Source of the DNA: Desulfobacterales bacterium
Lineage (GTDB): Bacteria > Desulfobacterota > Desulfobacteria > Desulfobacterales > Desulfosarcinaceae
Direction: 5' to 3'
Length of the DNA stretch: 64,000 bases
NCBI GenBank assembly: GCA_016218685.1
Contig: JACRDD010000020.1
Span: 124,001-188,000, forward strand
Positions within the stretch are counted from its first letter, which is position 1. The number at the start of each line of letters is the position of its first letter. The notes beneath the pieces are model-generated. The model was given only the letters and a program-made list of their open reading frames with translations, was not told the origin of the DNA and searched no databases. Shown in pieces: positions 1 through 6,962 of the stretch. A program made the position numbers and the translations under genes.

Positions 1-162
1 AAGGAGGTTATGATTTGTATCCTTTGATACATTTATATCTTGCTGTAATAGCTTTAAAAAATATTCTTGTCGCTATTCCTGATACATTAATTCTTGATTA
101 GCGTTGCGAATACAACAAGTTATCTTTACACGCGAAAAAATAATCTCGGCCCAGAATCGCCT
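1..162. other. AT-rich non-coding stretch with a short repeat
   Basis: This edge is much richer in A+T than the rest of the window and holds no credible reading frame. An imperfect direct repeat of the core TGATACATT occurs at 25-33 and 80-88, each followed by a similar A/T run and TCTTG. GTATC/GATAC arms at 17-30 could form a small hairpin. The real gene it belongs to, if any, lies outside the window. Confidence 0.4.
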
Positions 163-552
163 TCACCCCTCCCCGATATAATGAACCCCCTTGCCCACCA
201 CCAACTCCACGATTTCGGCGAGCCGCTCCAGTTTGAAGGGTTTGCGCAGGCAGGCCCGGGCGCCGCTTGCGATGGCTGCGCAGCGGCTTTCGCTGGAAAA
301 CCAGCCGGTGAGAATGATCACCGGTGGGCCGTGGTGGCGGTGGACGAGCTGGGTCAGTTCCAGGCCGTTCAGGCCCGGGTGGTTGATGTCGGTGAGCATG
401 ACGTCGAAGGGCCGGCGGCGAAGTTGCGCGAGGGCTTCTTCGGCGTCGCGGGCCTGGCAGGTCATGCAGTCGTGACATTGATCGAAGTATTGCTCCAGGG
501 TCTCCCGAAGCGCCTGGTCATCATCGACGATTAGGATGCATTTGGGTTTCAT
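163..552 (-). CDS. Stand-alone response regulator receiver domain protein
   Basis: A 129-residue single-domain receiver (CheY-like) protein. Visible receiver marks are the acidic pair in ILIVDDD near the N terminus, the predicted phospho-acceptor Asp in MLTDINHPG, the conserved Thr in IILTG and the Lys in CLRKPF. The residues after the acceptor are NHPG rather than the usual xMPG, a small oddity. No output domain follows, so it probably relays phosphate or binds a partner. The ATG at 552 is chosen because AAAGGAGGC lies just upstream; a longer frame to 603 exists but lacks such a site. No histidine kinase is next to it. The 3' remnant of a gdhA-like gene lies immediately upstream on the other strand. 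Confidence 0.85.
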   Translation of the reverse strand: MKPKCILIVDDDQALRETLEQYFDQCHDCMTCQARDAEEALAQLRRRPFDVMLTDINHPGLNGLELTQLVHRHHGPPVIILTGWFSSESRCAAIASGARACLRKPFKLERLAEIVELVVGKGVHYIGEG

Positions 553-604
553 GTCCGCCTCCTTTAGGCGGTTATAGCAGGCGGGTGTGACAGATACGGT
601 CACA

Positions 605-727
605 CGGCGGGAGAAGGTTCGTGCCGCCGCCGAACGCTACGGCGCGCCGGGCAACTACCTGGTGGGCGCCAACATCGCCGGCTTCATCAAGGTGGTGGAT
701 GCGATGTTGGATCAGGGGTTGGTGTGA
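605..727 (+). pseudogene. gdhA: 3' remnant of a glutamate dehydrogenase gene
   Basis: The frame ending in TGA at 725-727 encodes about 40 residues including NYLVGANIAGFIKVVDAML and ending DQGLV. This is the characteristic C terminus of hexameric NADP-type glutamate dehydrogenases, which end in a GANIAGFxKVADAM-like segment. No start codon or upstream GDH sequence precedes it, because the frame is closed by a TAG at 575-577. Only the last tenth of the gene remains, squeezed between the response regulator and the toxin-antitoxin operon. It looks like a deletion scar or insertion boundary. The identification comes from motif memory and not from a search. Confidence 0.65.
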
Positions 728-756
728 TCGCCGCTATGCGGACACAACTCACATCC

Positions 757-798
757 TTGACTAATGGGTGGATTTGAACCAATATTGGTTCAAATCCA
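757..798 (+). promoter_or_regulatory. Promoter with 30-bp palindromic operator of the toxin-antitoxin operon
   Basis: Positions 769-798 form a perfect 30-bp palindrome with 15-bp arms (TGGATTTGAACCAAT and its complement) and no loop, ending 15 bp before the antitoxin ATG. A TTGACT (-35) at 757-762 and an AATATT (-10) at 781-786 are 18 bp apart, so the palindrome covers the spacer and the -10. This fits classical autorepression by a Phd/YefM-type antitoxin dimer or toxin-antitoxin complex. The palindrome is seen directly; its role as an operator is inferred. Confidence 0.75.
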
Positions 799-813
799 TA
801 AGGGGACAAAGCC

Positions 814-1038
814 ATGGAACAAATCAATATTCACACGGCCAAGGCACAACTCTCAAAGCTCATTGCAGATGGCAAAGAGGTTGTTATCGCGCGATATGGT
901 CAGCCTGTGGCAAAATTAGTGCCTATTAAGCCCTTTCGGAAAGATCGCGTGCCGGGCACAGCCAAAGGAAAAATCAAAATAACGGATGATTTCTTTGCGC
1001 CATTGCCGGACAACATATTAGATGAATTCTATAAGTAG
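814..1038 (+). CDS. Type II antitoxin, Phd/YefM family
   Basis: A 74-residue protein opening with INIHTAKAQLSKLI and continuing with VVIARYGQPVAKLVPI, the hallmark of the Phd/YefM antitoxin fold. The N-terminal part binds DNA as a dimer. The charged tail, with TDDFFAPLPDNILDEF, would wrap around and block the toxin. AAGGGG lies before the ATG. The toxin gene follows after 8 bp in the usual antitoxin-first order. Autoregulation through the 30-bp palindrome at 769-798 is likely. Confidence 0.9.
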   Translation: MEQINIHTAKAQLSKLIADGKEVVIARYGQPVAKLVPIKPFRKDRVPGTAKGKIKITDDFFAPLPDNILDEFYK

Positions 1039-1046
1039 GCCCACCG

Positions 1047-1433
1047 ATGCAATACCTCCTGGACACGCATGTTCTGATCTGGTGGATCACCTCCGACAAT
1101 CGGCTCTCGGCGGCGGCCAAAGCCCTCATCCAATCCCGCCGCAACACATTGTATTGGAGCGCGGCAAGCTCTTGGGAAGTATCGATAAAGCACGCCTTGG
1201 GTCGGCTGGTGTTTGATGAAGCGCCCGAAAAGTTGTTTGGCGCGGAACTCGATAAAAATCATATTGAATCCTTGGCTATCACCAATGAGCATGCCTTCCT
1301 GTCCGGTCAGTTGCCAATGCATCATAAGGACCCTTTTGACCGGATGCTGGTGGCACAAGCACAGATCGAATCACTCGGCATCGTGACCAACGATCCGATC
1401 CTGCAACGATATGATGTGGATGTTGTCTGGTAA
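1047..1433 (+). CDS. vapC: PIN-domain ribonuclease toxin (VapC-like)
   Basis: A 128-residue PIN-domain endoribonuclease. The acidic metal-binding residues of the fold are visible: Asp6 in LLDTHVLIWW, Glu44 in SSWEVSIK, Asp95 and Asp98 in KDPFDRMLVAQA, and Asp116 in VTNDPIL. All are retained, so the toxin looks catalytically competent. Phd-VapC pairings are common in the family often labelled type II toxin-antitoxin PIN domain protein. Targets in this group are typically tRNA or rRNA; the specific target cannot be read from the sequence. It is co-transcribed with the antitoxin gene. Confidence 0.9.
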   Translation: MQYLLDTHVLIWWITSDNRLSAAAKALIQSRRNTLYWSAASSWEVSIKHALGRLVFDEAPEKLFGAELDKNHIESLAITNEHAFLSGQLPMHHKDPFDRMLVAQAQIESLGIVTNDPILQRYDVDVVW

Positions 1434-1484
1434 GGCGTCGTTACGCTTTTACATCTGCCGGCGCGCAAAGCCCAGTGAATGCTT

Positions 1485-2297
1485 CTATTCCCGCAACGAA
1501 CGCCAAGTATGCTTCTCCAGGAAGCTGCCCGCCACGTTATTCTCCATTTCGCGGAACATCTTCCAGGGCATGGCGAACGATAGGTACTCGCTGCCCAACA
1601 GGGTACGCACATACTTGCGGGCCGAAATGTCCGTCAGCCCCACCACGGCCCTGGGCTTGGCCGATTTGGCCTCCCGATACGGAAGAATGCCGATGGTCTG
1701 GCACCCCGCGGCCCAGGGGATGATGGCGTTCTCCATGCCTTCGCGGCCGTAATTGGCGAGGATCACCAGGGCCGACAGCTGGTCCGCATCGGCCAGCAGG
1801 ACGACGGTCTCCGGCGTTTCGATCTCGGGTTGGATCTCCCCAAGGGGCTTGAAGAGCACATAGGTGGACTTTACTTGCGTGATCGGAAGTTCTTCCAGCC
1901 ACTGCTGCACCAGTTCAGGCGTTTGCACATAACCCTCGCCTTCCAGGAAATTTTCCGCGAACTCTTTGCCGGCCGTGCCTTCCAGGGCCTGGCCGACCTG
2001 CCGGCCGGTTTCCCACCGGCGGTTGCCGGAGGAGAGAAAGTGGCTGAAACAGTCCTCGCCCCCCGGAAATTGTAGATAGGCGTTGCCAAACCCCAGCCCG
2101 ACGCCGCCGCCCCAGCAGCCATAGCTCTGTGCGTCAAACGCGGCCGTCTTGCCCCGGGCGGCATTGGCGAACATGAACATGACGCAGCCCCATTTGCCCT
2201 TCTTGAACTGCAGGGCCTTCTCCGGCTTGGTCTCCGACAGGACAACGGCCACGGGGTTGTACTTGAGGCCTACGGCTTTGGCGATTTTGGATTCCAT
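1485..2297 (-). CDS. DUF169 family protein
   Basis: A 270-residue cytoplasmic protein with the features of DUF169: an N-terminal LKYNPVAVVLS segment, a Cys/Gly-rich part (KWGCVMFMFANAARGK then YGCWGGGVGLGFG), and a C-terminal DISARKYV region. Family members are widespread in anaerobic archaea and sulfate reducers and have no established function; the conserved Cys residues may bind metal. The ATG at 2297 is preferred to an in-frame GTG nine bases upstream, because GAGAGG sits at proper spacing from the ATG and would overlap the GTG. It ends close to the vapC end, in convergent orientation. Confidence 0.8.
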   Translation of the reverse strand: MESKIAKAVGLKYNPVAVVLSETKPEKALQFKKGKWGCVMFMFANAARGKTAAFDAQSYGCWGGGVGLGFGNAYLQFPGGEDCFSHFLSSGNRRWETGRQVGQALEGTAGKEFAENFLEGEGYVQTPELVQQWLEELPITQVKSTYVLFKPLGEIQPEIETPETVVLLADADQLSALVILANYGREGMENAIIPWAAGCQTIGILPYREAKSAKPRAVVGLTDISARKYVRTLLGSEYLSFAMPWKMFREMENNVAGSFLEKHTWRSLRE

Positions 2298-2353
2298 GGA
2301 TGTCACCTCTCGATAATTCTGGGTGTTTTTAAGGCTTTCCCGTTCGACACCGG

Positions 2354-3040
2354 CTATATGGCCAGACGCGTAATCGATATCCGGCCGCCGAAGCAGACCT
2401 CCACATCGCTGCCCGCCGTCCTGGGCCGGTCGTGGATGACGCCTTCATAGTGGTAGAACTCGCCGTCCTGGCGATAGCGGTATTGGTGCGGGTTCCTATC
2501 CAGCGGACAAAATTGATGAGTGATGGGCGCATCGGCCGTGATGGGACTGGGCAGATTGATGTTCCAGAAATGGCCGATTGCCAGCGGTTCGTTCATCACA
2601 AGGGGCAGAACTCTGGCAAGGTGCCAGGCGGCGGCCTGCCAATCGATGGTCCACAAGGGCGCGACGTATTGCGACACCGCAATGGCCTTGGTCCCCAGAA
2701 TCACGGCCTCGCGCGCGGCGGCGACCGTTCCGGATTGGTAGACGTCCGACCCCAGATTGGCCCCTTGATTGATGCCGGACAGCACCCAATCCGCATCGCC
2801 GGCGATCGCCTTGAGCGCCAGGCGCGTGCAATCGGCCGGCGACCCGTCAACAATGAAAAGGTTTCCCTCCGCATCGTTTTGGACCCTCAAGGGTGTCTTC
2901 ATCGTCACCTGGTGGCCCACGCCGGATTGGGCGGTCTTGGGCGCCACGGTCACCACCCGGCCGAGCCGTTCGGCGACTTCAGCCAGCGCCTTTATCCCCG
3001 GCGCGTCGTAACCGTCATCGTTGGTGAGAACGATTTTCAA
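2354..3040 (-). CDS. surE: 5'/3'-nucleotidase SurE
   Basis: SurE hydrolyses nucleoside 5'- and 3'-monophosphates in a metal-dependent way. The metal-binding start IVLTNDDGYDAPG is intact, as are the family segments SGINQGANLGSDVYQSGTVAAAREA and VDGSPADCTRLAL. Translation most likely starts at TTG (3038-3040), giving 228 residues starting MKIVLTND: GGAGGG lies just upstream and the family begins at exactly this point. An in-frame extension to 3085 exists but carries no family sequence. The TTG overlaps the stop of the upstream GIY-YIG gene as TTGA, indicating translational coupling. Confidence 0.93.
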   Translation of the reverse strand: MKIVLTNDDGYDAPGIKALAEVAERLGRVVTVAPKTAQSGVGHQVTMKTPLRVQNDAEGNLFIVDGSPADCTRLALKAIAGDADWVLSGINQGANLGSDVYQSGTVAAAREAVILGTKAIAVSQYVAPLWTIDWQAAAWHLARVLPLVMNEPLAIGHFWNINLPSPITADAPITHQFCPLDRNPHQYRYRQDGEFYHYEGVIHDRPRTAGSDVEVCFGGRISITRLAI

Positions 3041-3417
3041 AAAGGCCCTCCGATCTTGTTCTTCTCCGCCAGCTTCTCGATCCACATCCCCAACAGAACC
3101 TGAAGATCTTCGGTTAGATCATGACCGGGATCGCGCGATGGCGCCAATTGGTCCAGGATCTCGAAGATGAAGGCATCGGCCCCGAACGCGCGCCAGTCAT
3201 GTTGCAGGTCGCTGTCGGGATGCGAGCCGTGTGCGAGCTGGAAACGGATACGGTTGAGCATGCCGGGCAGATCGGGGCTAGCCCCCACGACCGACCGCCC
3301 GTTGGTCGTGTTGCGCACGCGGTATATGCCGGCGGGGCGGGGCGTCTCTTTGTACTTGCGTATCAAATCGCGTCGGTCCAAGTCCTTCTCCTTTGCGGTG
3401 TCAGGGGATGATACCAT
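3037..3417 (-). CDS. GIY-YIG nuclease family protein
   Basis: A 126-residue protein with PAGIYRVRNTTNGRSVVGASPDL near residues 28-50, a diverged GIY-YIG signature in which the second triad reads VVG. It continues with RIRFQLAHGSHPDSDLQHDWRAFG, typical of a small bacterial GIY-YIG subgroup of unknown target. The true nuclease status is uncertain because the second Tyr is replaced. An alternative TTG start at 3381 has a better Shine-Dalgarno sequence (AAAGGAG, 6 bp away) than the ATG at 3417. The stop codon overlaps the TTG start of surE, so the two are co-translated. Confidence 0.75.
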   Translation of the reverse strand: MVSSPDTAKEKDLDRRDLIRKYKETPRPAGIYRVRNTTNGRSVVGASPDLPGMLNRIRFQLAHGSHPDSDLQHDWRAFGADAFIFEILDQLAPSRDPGHDLTEDLQVLLGMWIEKLAEKNKIGGPF

Positions 3418-3444
3418 CGGGCGGAGGGTCGAATGATCCGTGCT

Positions 3445-4065
3445 TCACTTTCGTGCGCGCTGCTGGAAGGCCGCCTCCGCCAGCATGCGGGTGTGATCGC
3501 GCAGATCGACGGGCCAGGAAGCCATCTGGCCGTTGAAACGTTCCGGATCTCGGGCAAACAAAGCCCTGGCGGCCTCTTCGAATCCAGGCAAATCCCCGCA
3601 CATGGCGGACATGAATTTGTAGGCGACCTCTTGGGAGCGGCGAACCTTATCGCGGTCGCCGTTGACCCGCCGGGCTTCCTCGACGAGCTTGCGCAGCGCC
3701 ACGGAGGCCCCGCCCGGTTGACTGCCCAGCCAATCCCAATGGCGCGGCAGTAAAGTCACTTCGCGGGCGATGACGCCCAGCTTGGGGCGGCCGGGGCCGC
3801 GCGCTGCATTTCGGTTTGCACCCGAAACCGCAGCGGACACGCCCCCCGCATTGGATTTCTGCAGCCGCTGCAAAACATCTTCCACGGGGCCGCGAAAGTC
3901 CAATTCGATCGGTTCGCTGGTGGCGTCGTCGAAAATAAGGATCGATGCTGTTTTATCTCCATCGATGATCGCCTTGGCTATCCTGGCGACTTCCCGGATA
4001 GTTCCGGTGGCAATACGATGTTGGCCCTGGAAGGCGGTACAAGTTTTCCGATCCGTTTCGTCCAT
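3445..4065 (-). CDS. DUF2239 family protein, probable autorepressor
   Basis: A 206-residue protein matching DUF2239: an N-terminal half with TCTAFQGQHRIATG and a C-terminal half containing GRPKLGVIAREVTLLPRHW followed by GGASVALRKLVEEAR. The latter resembles a ribbon-helix-helix-type DNA-binding segment. The molecular role of the family is not established. Two identical palindromic boxes frame its promoter (separate entry), which strongly suggests it binds them itself. The start at ATG 4065 follows GAGGGAG. It is transcribed toward the GIY-YIG and surE genes, 27 bp away, so the three may form one operon. Confidence 0.8.
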   Translation of the reverse strand: MDETDRKTCTAFQGQHRIATGTIREVARIAKAIIDGDKTASILIFDDATSEPIELDFRGPVEDVLQRLQKSNAGGVSAAVSGANRNAARGPGRPKLGVIAREVTLLPRHWDWLGSQPGGASVALRKLVEEARRVNGDRDKVRRSQEVAYKFMSAMCGDLPGFEEAARALFARDPERFNGQMASWPVDLRDHTRMLAEAAFQQRARK

Positions 4066-4100
4066 CTCCCGATATCTCCCTCGATCATGGGTGCGGACGA

Positions 4101-4143
4101 TATATACCCGGGTAAAAATCGCATGTCAATATTACCCGGGTAA
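4101..4143 (-). promoter_or_regulatory. Sigma70-type promoter flanked by twin ACCCGGGT operators
   Basis: On the minus strand a perfect TTGACA (4124-4129) and TATATA (4101-4106) are separated by exactly 17 bp. One palindrome, TTACCCGGGTAA (4132-4143), abuts the -35. An identical core, TACCCGGGTA (4105-4114), lies in the spacer against the -10. Their centres are 28 bp apart. The arrangement would block RNA polymerase if occupied and points to tight autorepression of the DUF2239 gene. Sequence elements are seen directly; the regulator is inferred. Confidence 0.8.
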
Positions 4144-4169
4144 AAAATGATAGGCGCATTTTTATTTGC

Positions 4170-4197
4170 TTGACCCGCAACGGATAAATGTTAGCAT
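4170..4197 (+). promoter_or_regulatory. Possible promoter for the acylase gene
   Basis: TTGACC (4170-4175) and TAGCAT (4192-4197) are spaced by 16 bp on the plus strand. If used, they leave a leader of about 280 nt before the acylase start. The interval 4198-4481 shows no other convincing gene or folded element. Confidence 0.3.
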
Positions 4198-4481
4198 CGG
4201 CGTCACTTATTCGCCCCACCTTGATTTAACTCTTGTTCCAGATCCGCTTAACATCTTGCGAAAGGATCTGAAATGGAGAGAGTTACTCCCGAGCACAATT
4301 CTCTTCGGCTTCCCAATCACCGCCATCCCATCAGGATCTCCCGCCACCCACCATGAGAATGGACGGGGCCGCAAGGCAGCGCCACGCTTCCATGGGGAGA
4401 GGAGATAGAGGCTTTCGGTTCCATAAAGCAAGGATAGAAGCTACATCGAACCCCAAAATCCCTTAACAGATTGGAGCTGCC

Positions 4482-6902
4482 ATGAAAAAAACTGCTTCTA
4501 TTTTATATAGTTTCGTTCTTCTGTCCTGGATGGTGATTGCAGGCGCCGAGTGCTATGGCTCGGGGGGAAAAGAGGGGGGTGACCCCTGGCAACACCATGG
4601 CAACCACCGGGATCGCCTCTGCGCCGATATTCGGTGGACTTCCTACGGCATCCCCCACATCGTGGGCAAAACGCTTCCGGACGCGTCGTTCGGCTCGGGC
4701 TACGCGTTCGCCAAACTGAATGCCTGTGTCCTGGCAGATCAACTGCTGATGGTCCGAAGCGAACGGTCCATGTATTTCGGACCGGACAAGGTGAGCGGCT
4801 CAGGGGATGGAAAGAACCTGATGTCCGATCTGTTCTACAAGGCCATGGCCGTCCAGGATCTGGCACGGGCCAACTACCTCAGGCAATCCAAAGAAAACAG
4901 GGCCATGTTGGACGCCTATATGGCCGGATACAACAAGTACCTGCGGGAAACCGGCGTGGCGGGTCTGCCGTGCGCGGACCAACCGGGAGCGCCCGACTGG
5001 GCGACGCCCGCTTCGGTCTATGACTTTATGGCCTTCCTGGTGGACTTTACCTGGCTGGGCGGCCCCAAGCCGCTGATGCCCTATATCGTCTACGCCCAAC
5101 CGCCGGCCGAAGTGGCGGCCTCATCCCGCTTGAACACCCCGGCAACGCACGATTTTCAAATGTTGATGGCGGGAGCCGTGGCCGGCGCCAGCAACGGCTG
5201 GGCCATCGGGCGGGACCGGACGGCCGACAAGACCGGCATGCTGCTGGGCAACCCCCACTATCCCTGGGAGGGCGAACGCCGCTTTTTCGAGAGCCAGGTG
5301 ACGGTGCCGGGAACTATCAATTATTATGGCGCCACCCTGCTGGGCATGCCCACGCCGGGCATCGGTTTCAATGAAAAGGTGGCCTGGACGCACACCGTCT
5401 GCACCTCGAAGCATTTTACCTATTACCGGCTGGCGCTGAAGCCCGGCGATCCCACCACCTATATTTACGACGGAGAGGAACGCCCCATGACCCGGCGGCA
5501 GGTGACGGTCGATGTGTTGCAACCTGATGGAACCCTTGCACCGGTGACCAGGACCTTTTACAGTTCCCATTTCGGACCCATGGTGGAGATCCCCGGGGTG
5601 CTGGACTGGACAACCACTTCGGCCTGGGCCATCCGCAGCGCCACGGACGAAGACCAGGGCATTGCGATGCGCTGGGCCATGGCCAAGGCCAGGAACATCG
5701 CCGAGCTGAAGAAGGCGATCGCCCGCTACCAGTCGGTGAACTATCTGAACACCATTGCCGTGGACAGCGCCGGCAAAGCCTTTTATGGGGATACCGGCAA
5801 CGTGCCCAACGTGACCCGGGAGATGCTCGACGCCGGCTGCGCCCTGAACGGTCCGCAATATTTGGACGGTTCGCGCTCGGCGTGCGAGTGGGCGGATGAT
5901 CCGGCTGCGGCCCAGACCGGCATCGTGCCTTTCAAAGACGCACCCCAACTGACCACCACCACCTATGTGGCCAACTCGAACAACAGTTACTGGCTGGCCA
6001 ACCCCGAAACGCCCATCGCCATGACCATCCCCAACCAACTTTGGGGGACCGAGAGGACGGATGTCGGGTTGCGACCGCGCATGGGCCTGACCTTCCTCGC
6101 GGAGGTGGCCGGCCCCGGCAAACGGGTGAGTTGGAACACCTTCAAAAATATTCTCTTCAACGACCGGGTCATGGGCGGCGAGTTGCTGGCCGATGACCTG
6201 GCGGCGCTGTGCTGGGAGGATGAGGCGCTGGTGGCCAGCGGCGCCTGCGACGCGTTGGCCGATTGGGATAAGACCTATCGGCTGGACAGCACCGGGGGCC
6301 ACATCTTCCGGGAGTTCATGACCTCTTTCGAAAAACCGGCCGCATATGCCAGCCTGTGGGCGGTTCCCTTCGACCCCGCCGACCCCGTGGCAACCCCCAA
6401 CACGTTGAACGTTATCGGCAATGAAGCCAATATCCTCAACGCCCTGCGGCAGGGCGTCAAGAGGATACAAGATGCCGGTATTGACCTGGATGCGCCCCTC
6501 GGAGAGATTCAGTTCACGCGCCTGGGCGACGATCTGATCCCCATTCATGGCGGACCGAGCCCAGACGGCGCCTTCAATATGCTCTACTACAACAAGGATG
6601 GCAACGGCACGCTGCTGCCGCCCGACATCTCCCTGGGCGGTTTGCCGTCCGCCTCCCTGATCGACCAGGGTGGCTACCTGATCAATTACGGCAGCAGCTA
6701 TATGCAGATGGTGGAGTACCCGAAAGCCGGCAGGCCCCGGGCACAAGTATTGATCAGCTACGGCCAATCCACCGATCCGACTTCGCCTCACTTCAGCGAT
6801 CAGACCTACCTGTTCTCCCAGGGCCGCTGGCGGGACTGCCTGTTCAGCGAAGCGCAGATCGCCGCCGACCCGAACCTGATCATCGAAAGAGTAAAAGAAT
6901 AG
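4482..6902 (+). CDS. Penicillin acylase family N-terminal-nucleophile amidohydrolase
   Basis: An 806-residue exported precursor of the penicillin/acyl-homoserine-lactone acylase family (S45). Residues 1-22 form a signal peptide. An alpha-chain-like part ends at GAVAGA, followed by SNGWAIG, where Ser237 would be the autocatalytic nucleophile at the head of the beta chain. The Asn-rich motif YVANSNNSYW fits the oxyanion-hole region. Length and motifs resemble the aculeacin A/PvdQ/QuiP branch, which cleaves long-chain fatty-acid amides including acyl-homoserine lactones, more than penicillin G acylase. The substrate is not certain. It stands alone and converges on putA across a strong hairpin. 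Confidence 0.88.
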   Translation: MKKTASILYSFVLLSWMVIAGAECYGSGGKEGGDPWQHHGNHRDRLCADIRWTSYGIPHIVGKTLPDASFGSGYAFAKLNACVLADQLLMVRSERSMYFGPDKVSGSGDGKNLMSDLFYKAMAVQDLARANYLRQSKENRAMLDAYMAGYNKYLRETGVAGLPCADQPGAPDWATPASVYDFMAFLVDFTWLGGPKPLMPYIVYAQPPAEVAASSRLNTPATHDFQMLMAGAVAGASNGWAIGRDRTADKTGMLLGNPHYPWEGERRFFESQVTVPGTINYYGATLLGMPTPGIGFNEKVAWTHTVCTSKHFTYYRLALKPGDPTTYIYDGEERPMTRRQVTVDVLQPDGTLAPVTRTFYSSHFGPMVEIPGVLDWTTTSAWAIRSATDEDQGIAMRWAMAKARNIAELKKAIARYQSVNYLNTIAVDSAGKAFYGDTGNVPNVTREMLDAGCALNGPQYLDGSRSACEWADDPAAAQTGIVPFKDAPQLTTTTYVANSNNSYWLANPETPIAMTIPNQLWGTERTDVGLRPRMGLTFLAEVAGPGKRVSWNTFKNILFNDRVMGGELLADDLAALCWEDEALVASGACDALADWDKTYRLDSTGGHIFREFMTSFEKPAAYASLWAVPFDPADPVATPNTLNVIGNEANILNALRQGVKRIQDAGIDLDAPLGEIQFTRLGDDLIPIHGGPSPDGAFNMLYYNKDGNGTLLPPDISLGGLPSASLIDQGGYLINYGSSYMQMVEYPKAGRPRAQVLISYGQSTDPTSPHFSDQTYLFSQGRWRDCLFSEAQIAADPNLIIERVKE

Positions 6903-6915
6903 CGACCATCCACCC

Positions 6916-6943
6916 GGGGGCCGCCGGCGCGCGGGCGGCCCCC
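6916..6943. terminator. GC-rich hairpin between convergent genes
   Basis: GGGGGCCGCC (6916-6925) pairs perfectly with GGCGGCCCCC (6934-6943) around an 8-nt loop. It sits in the 60-bp gap where the acylase gene and putA converge. There is no T-run, so it may act as a bidirectional transcription barrier and not as a canonical intrinsic terminator. Confidence 0.55.
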
Positions 6944-6962
6944 GAATCCGCCCCTATGAAGA

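Noticed and set aside
4166-4408. 80-codon plus-strand frame before the acylase gene
   Set aside because: No ribosome site, no family match, and it sits in what looks like a leader region.
5121-6791. Long open frame on the minus strand opposite the acylase gene
   Set aside because: It is antisense to an obvious conserved enzyme and has no family motif. GC-rich codons on one strand commonly leave the opposite strand open.
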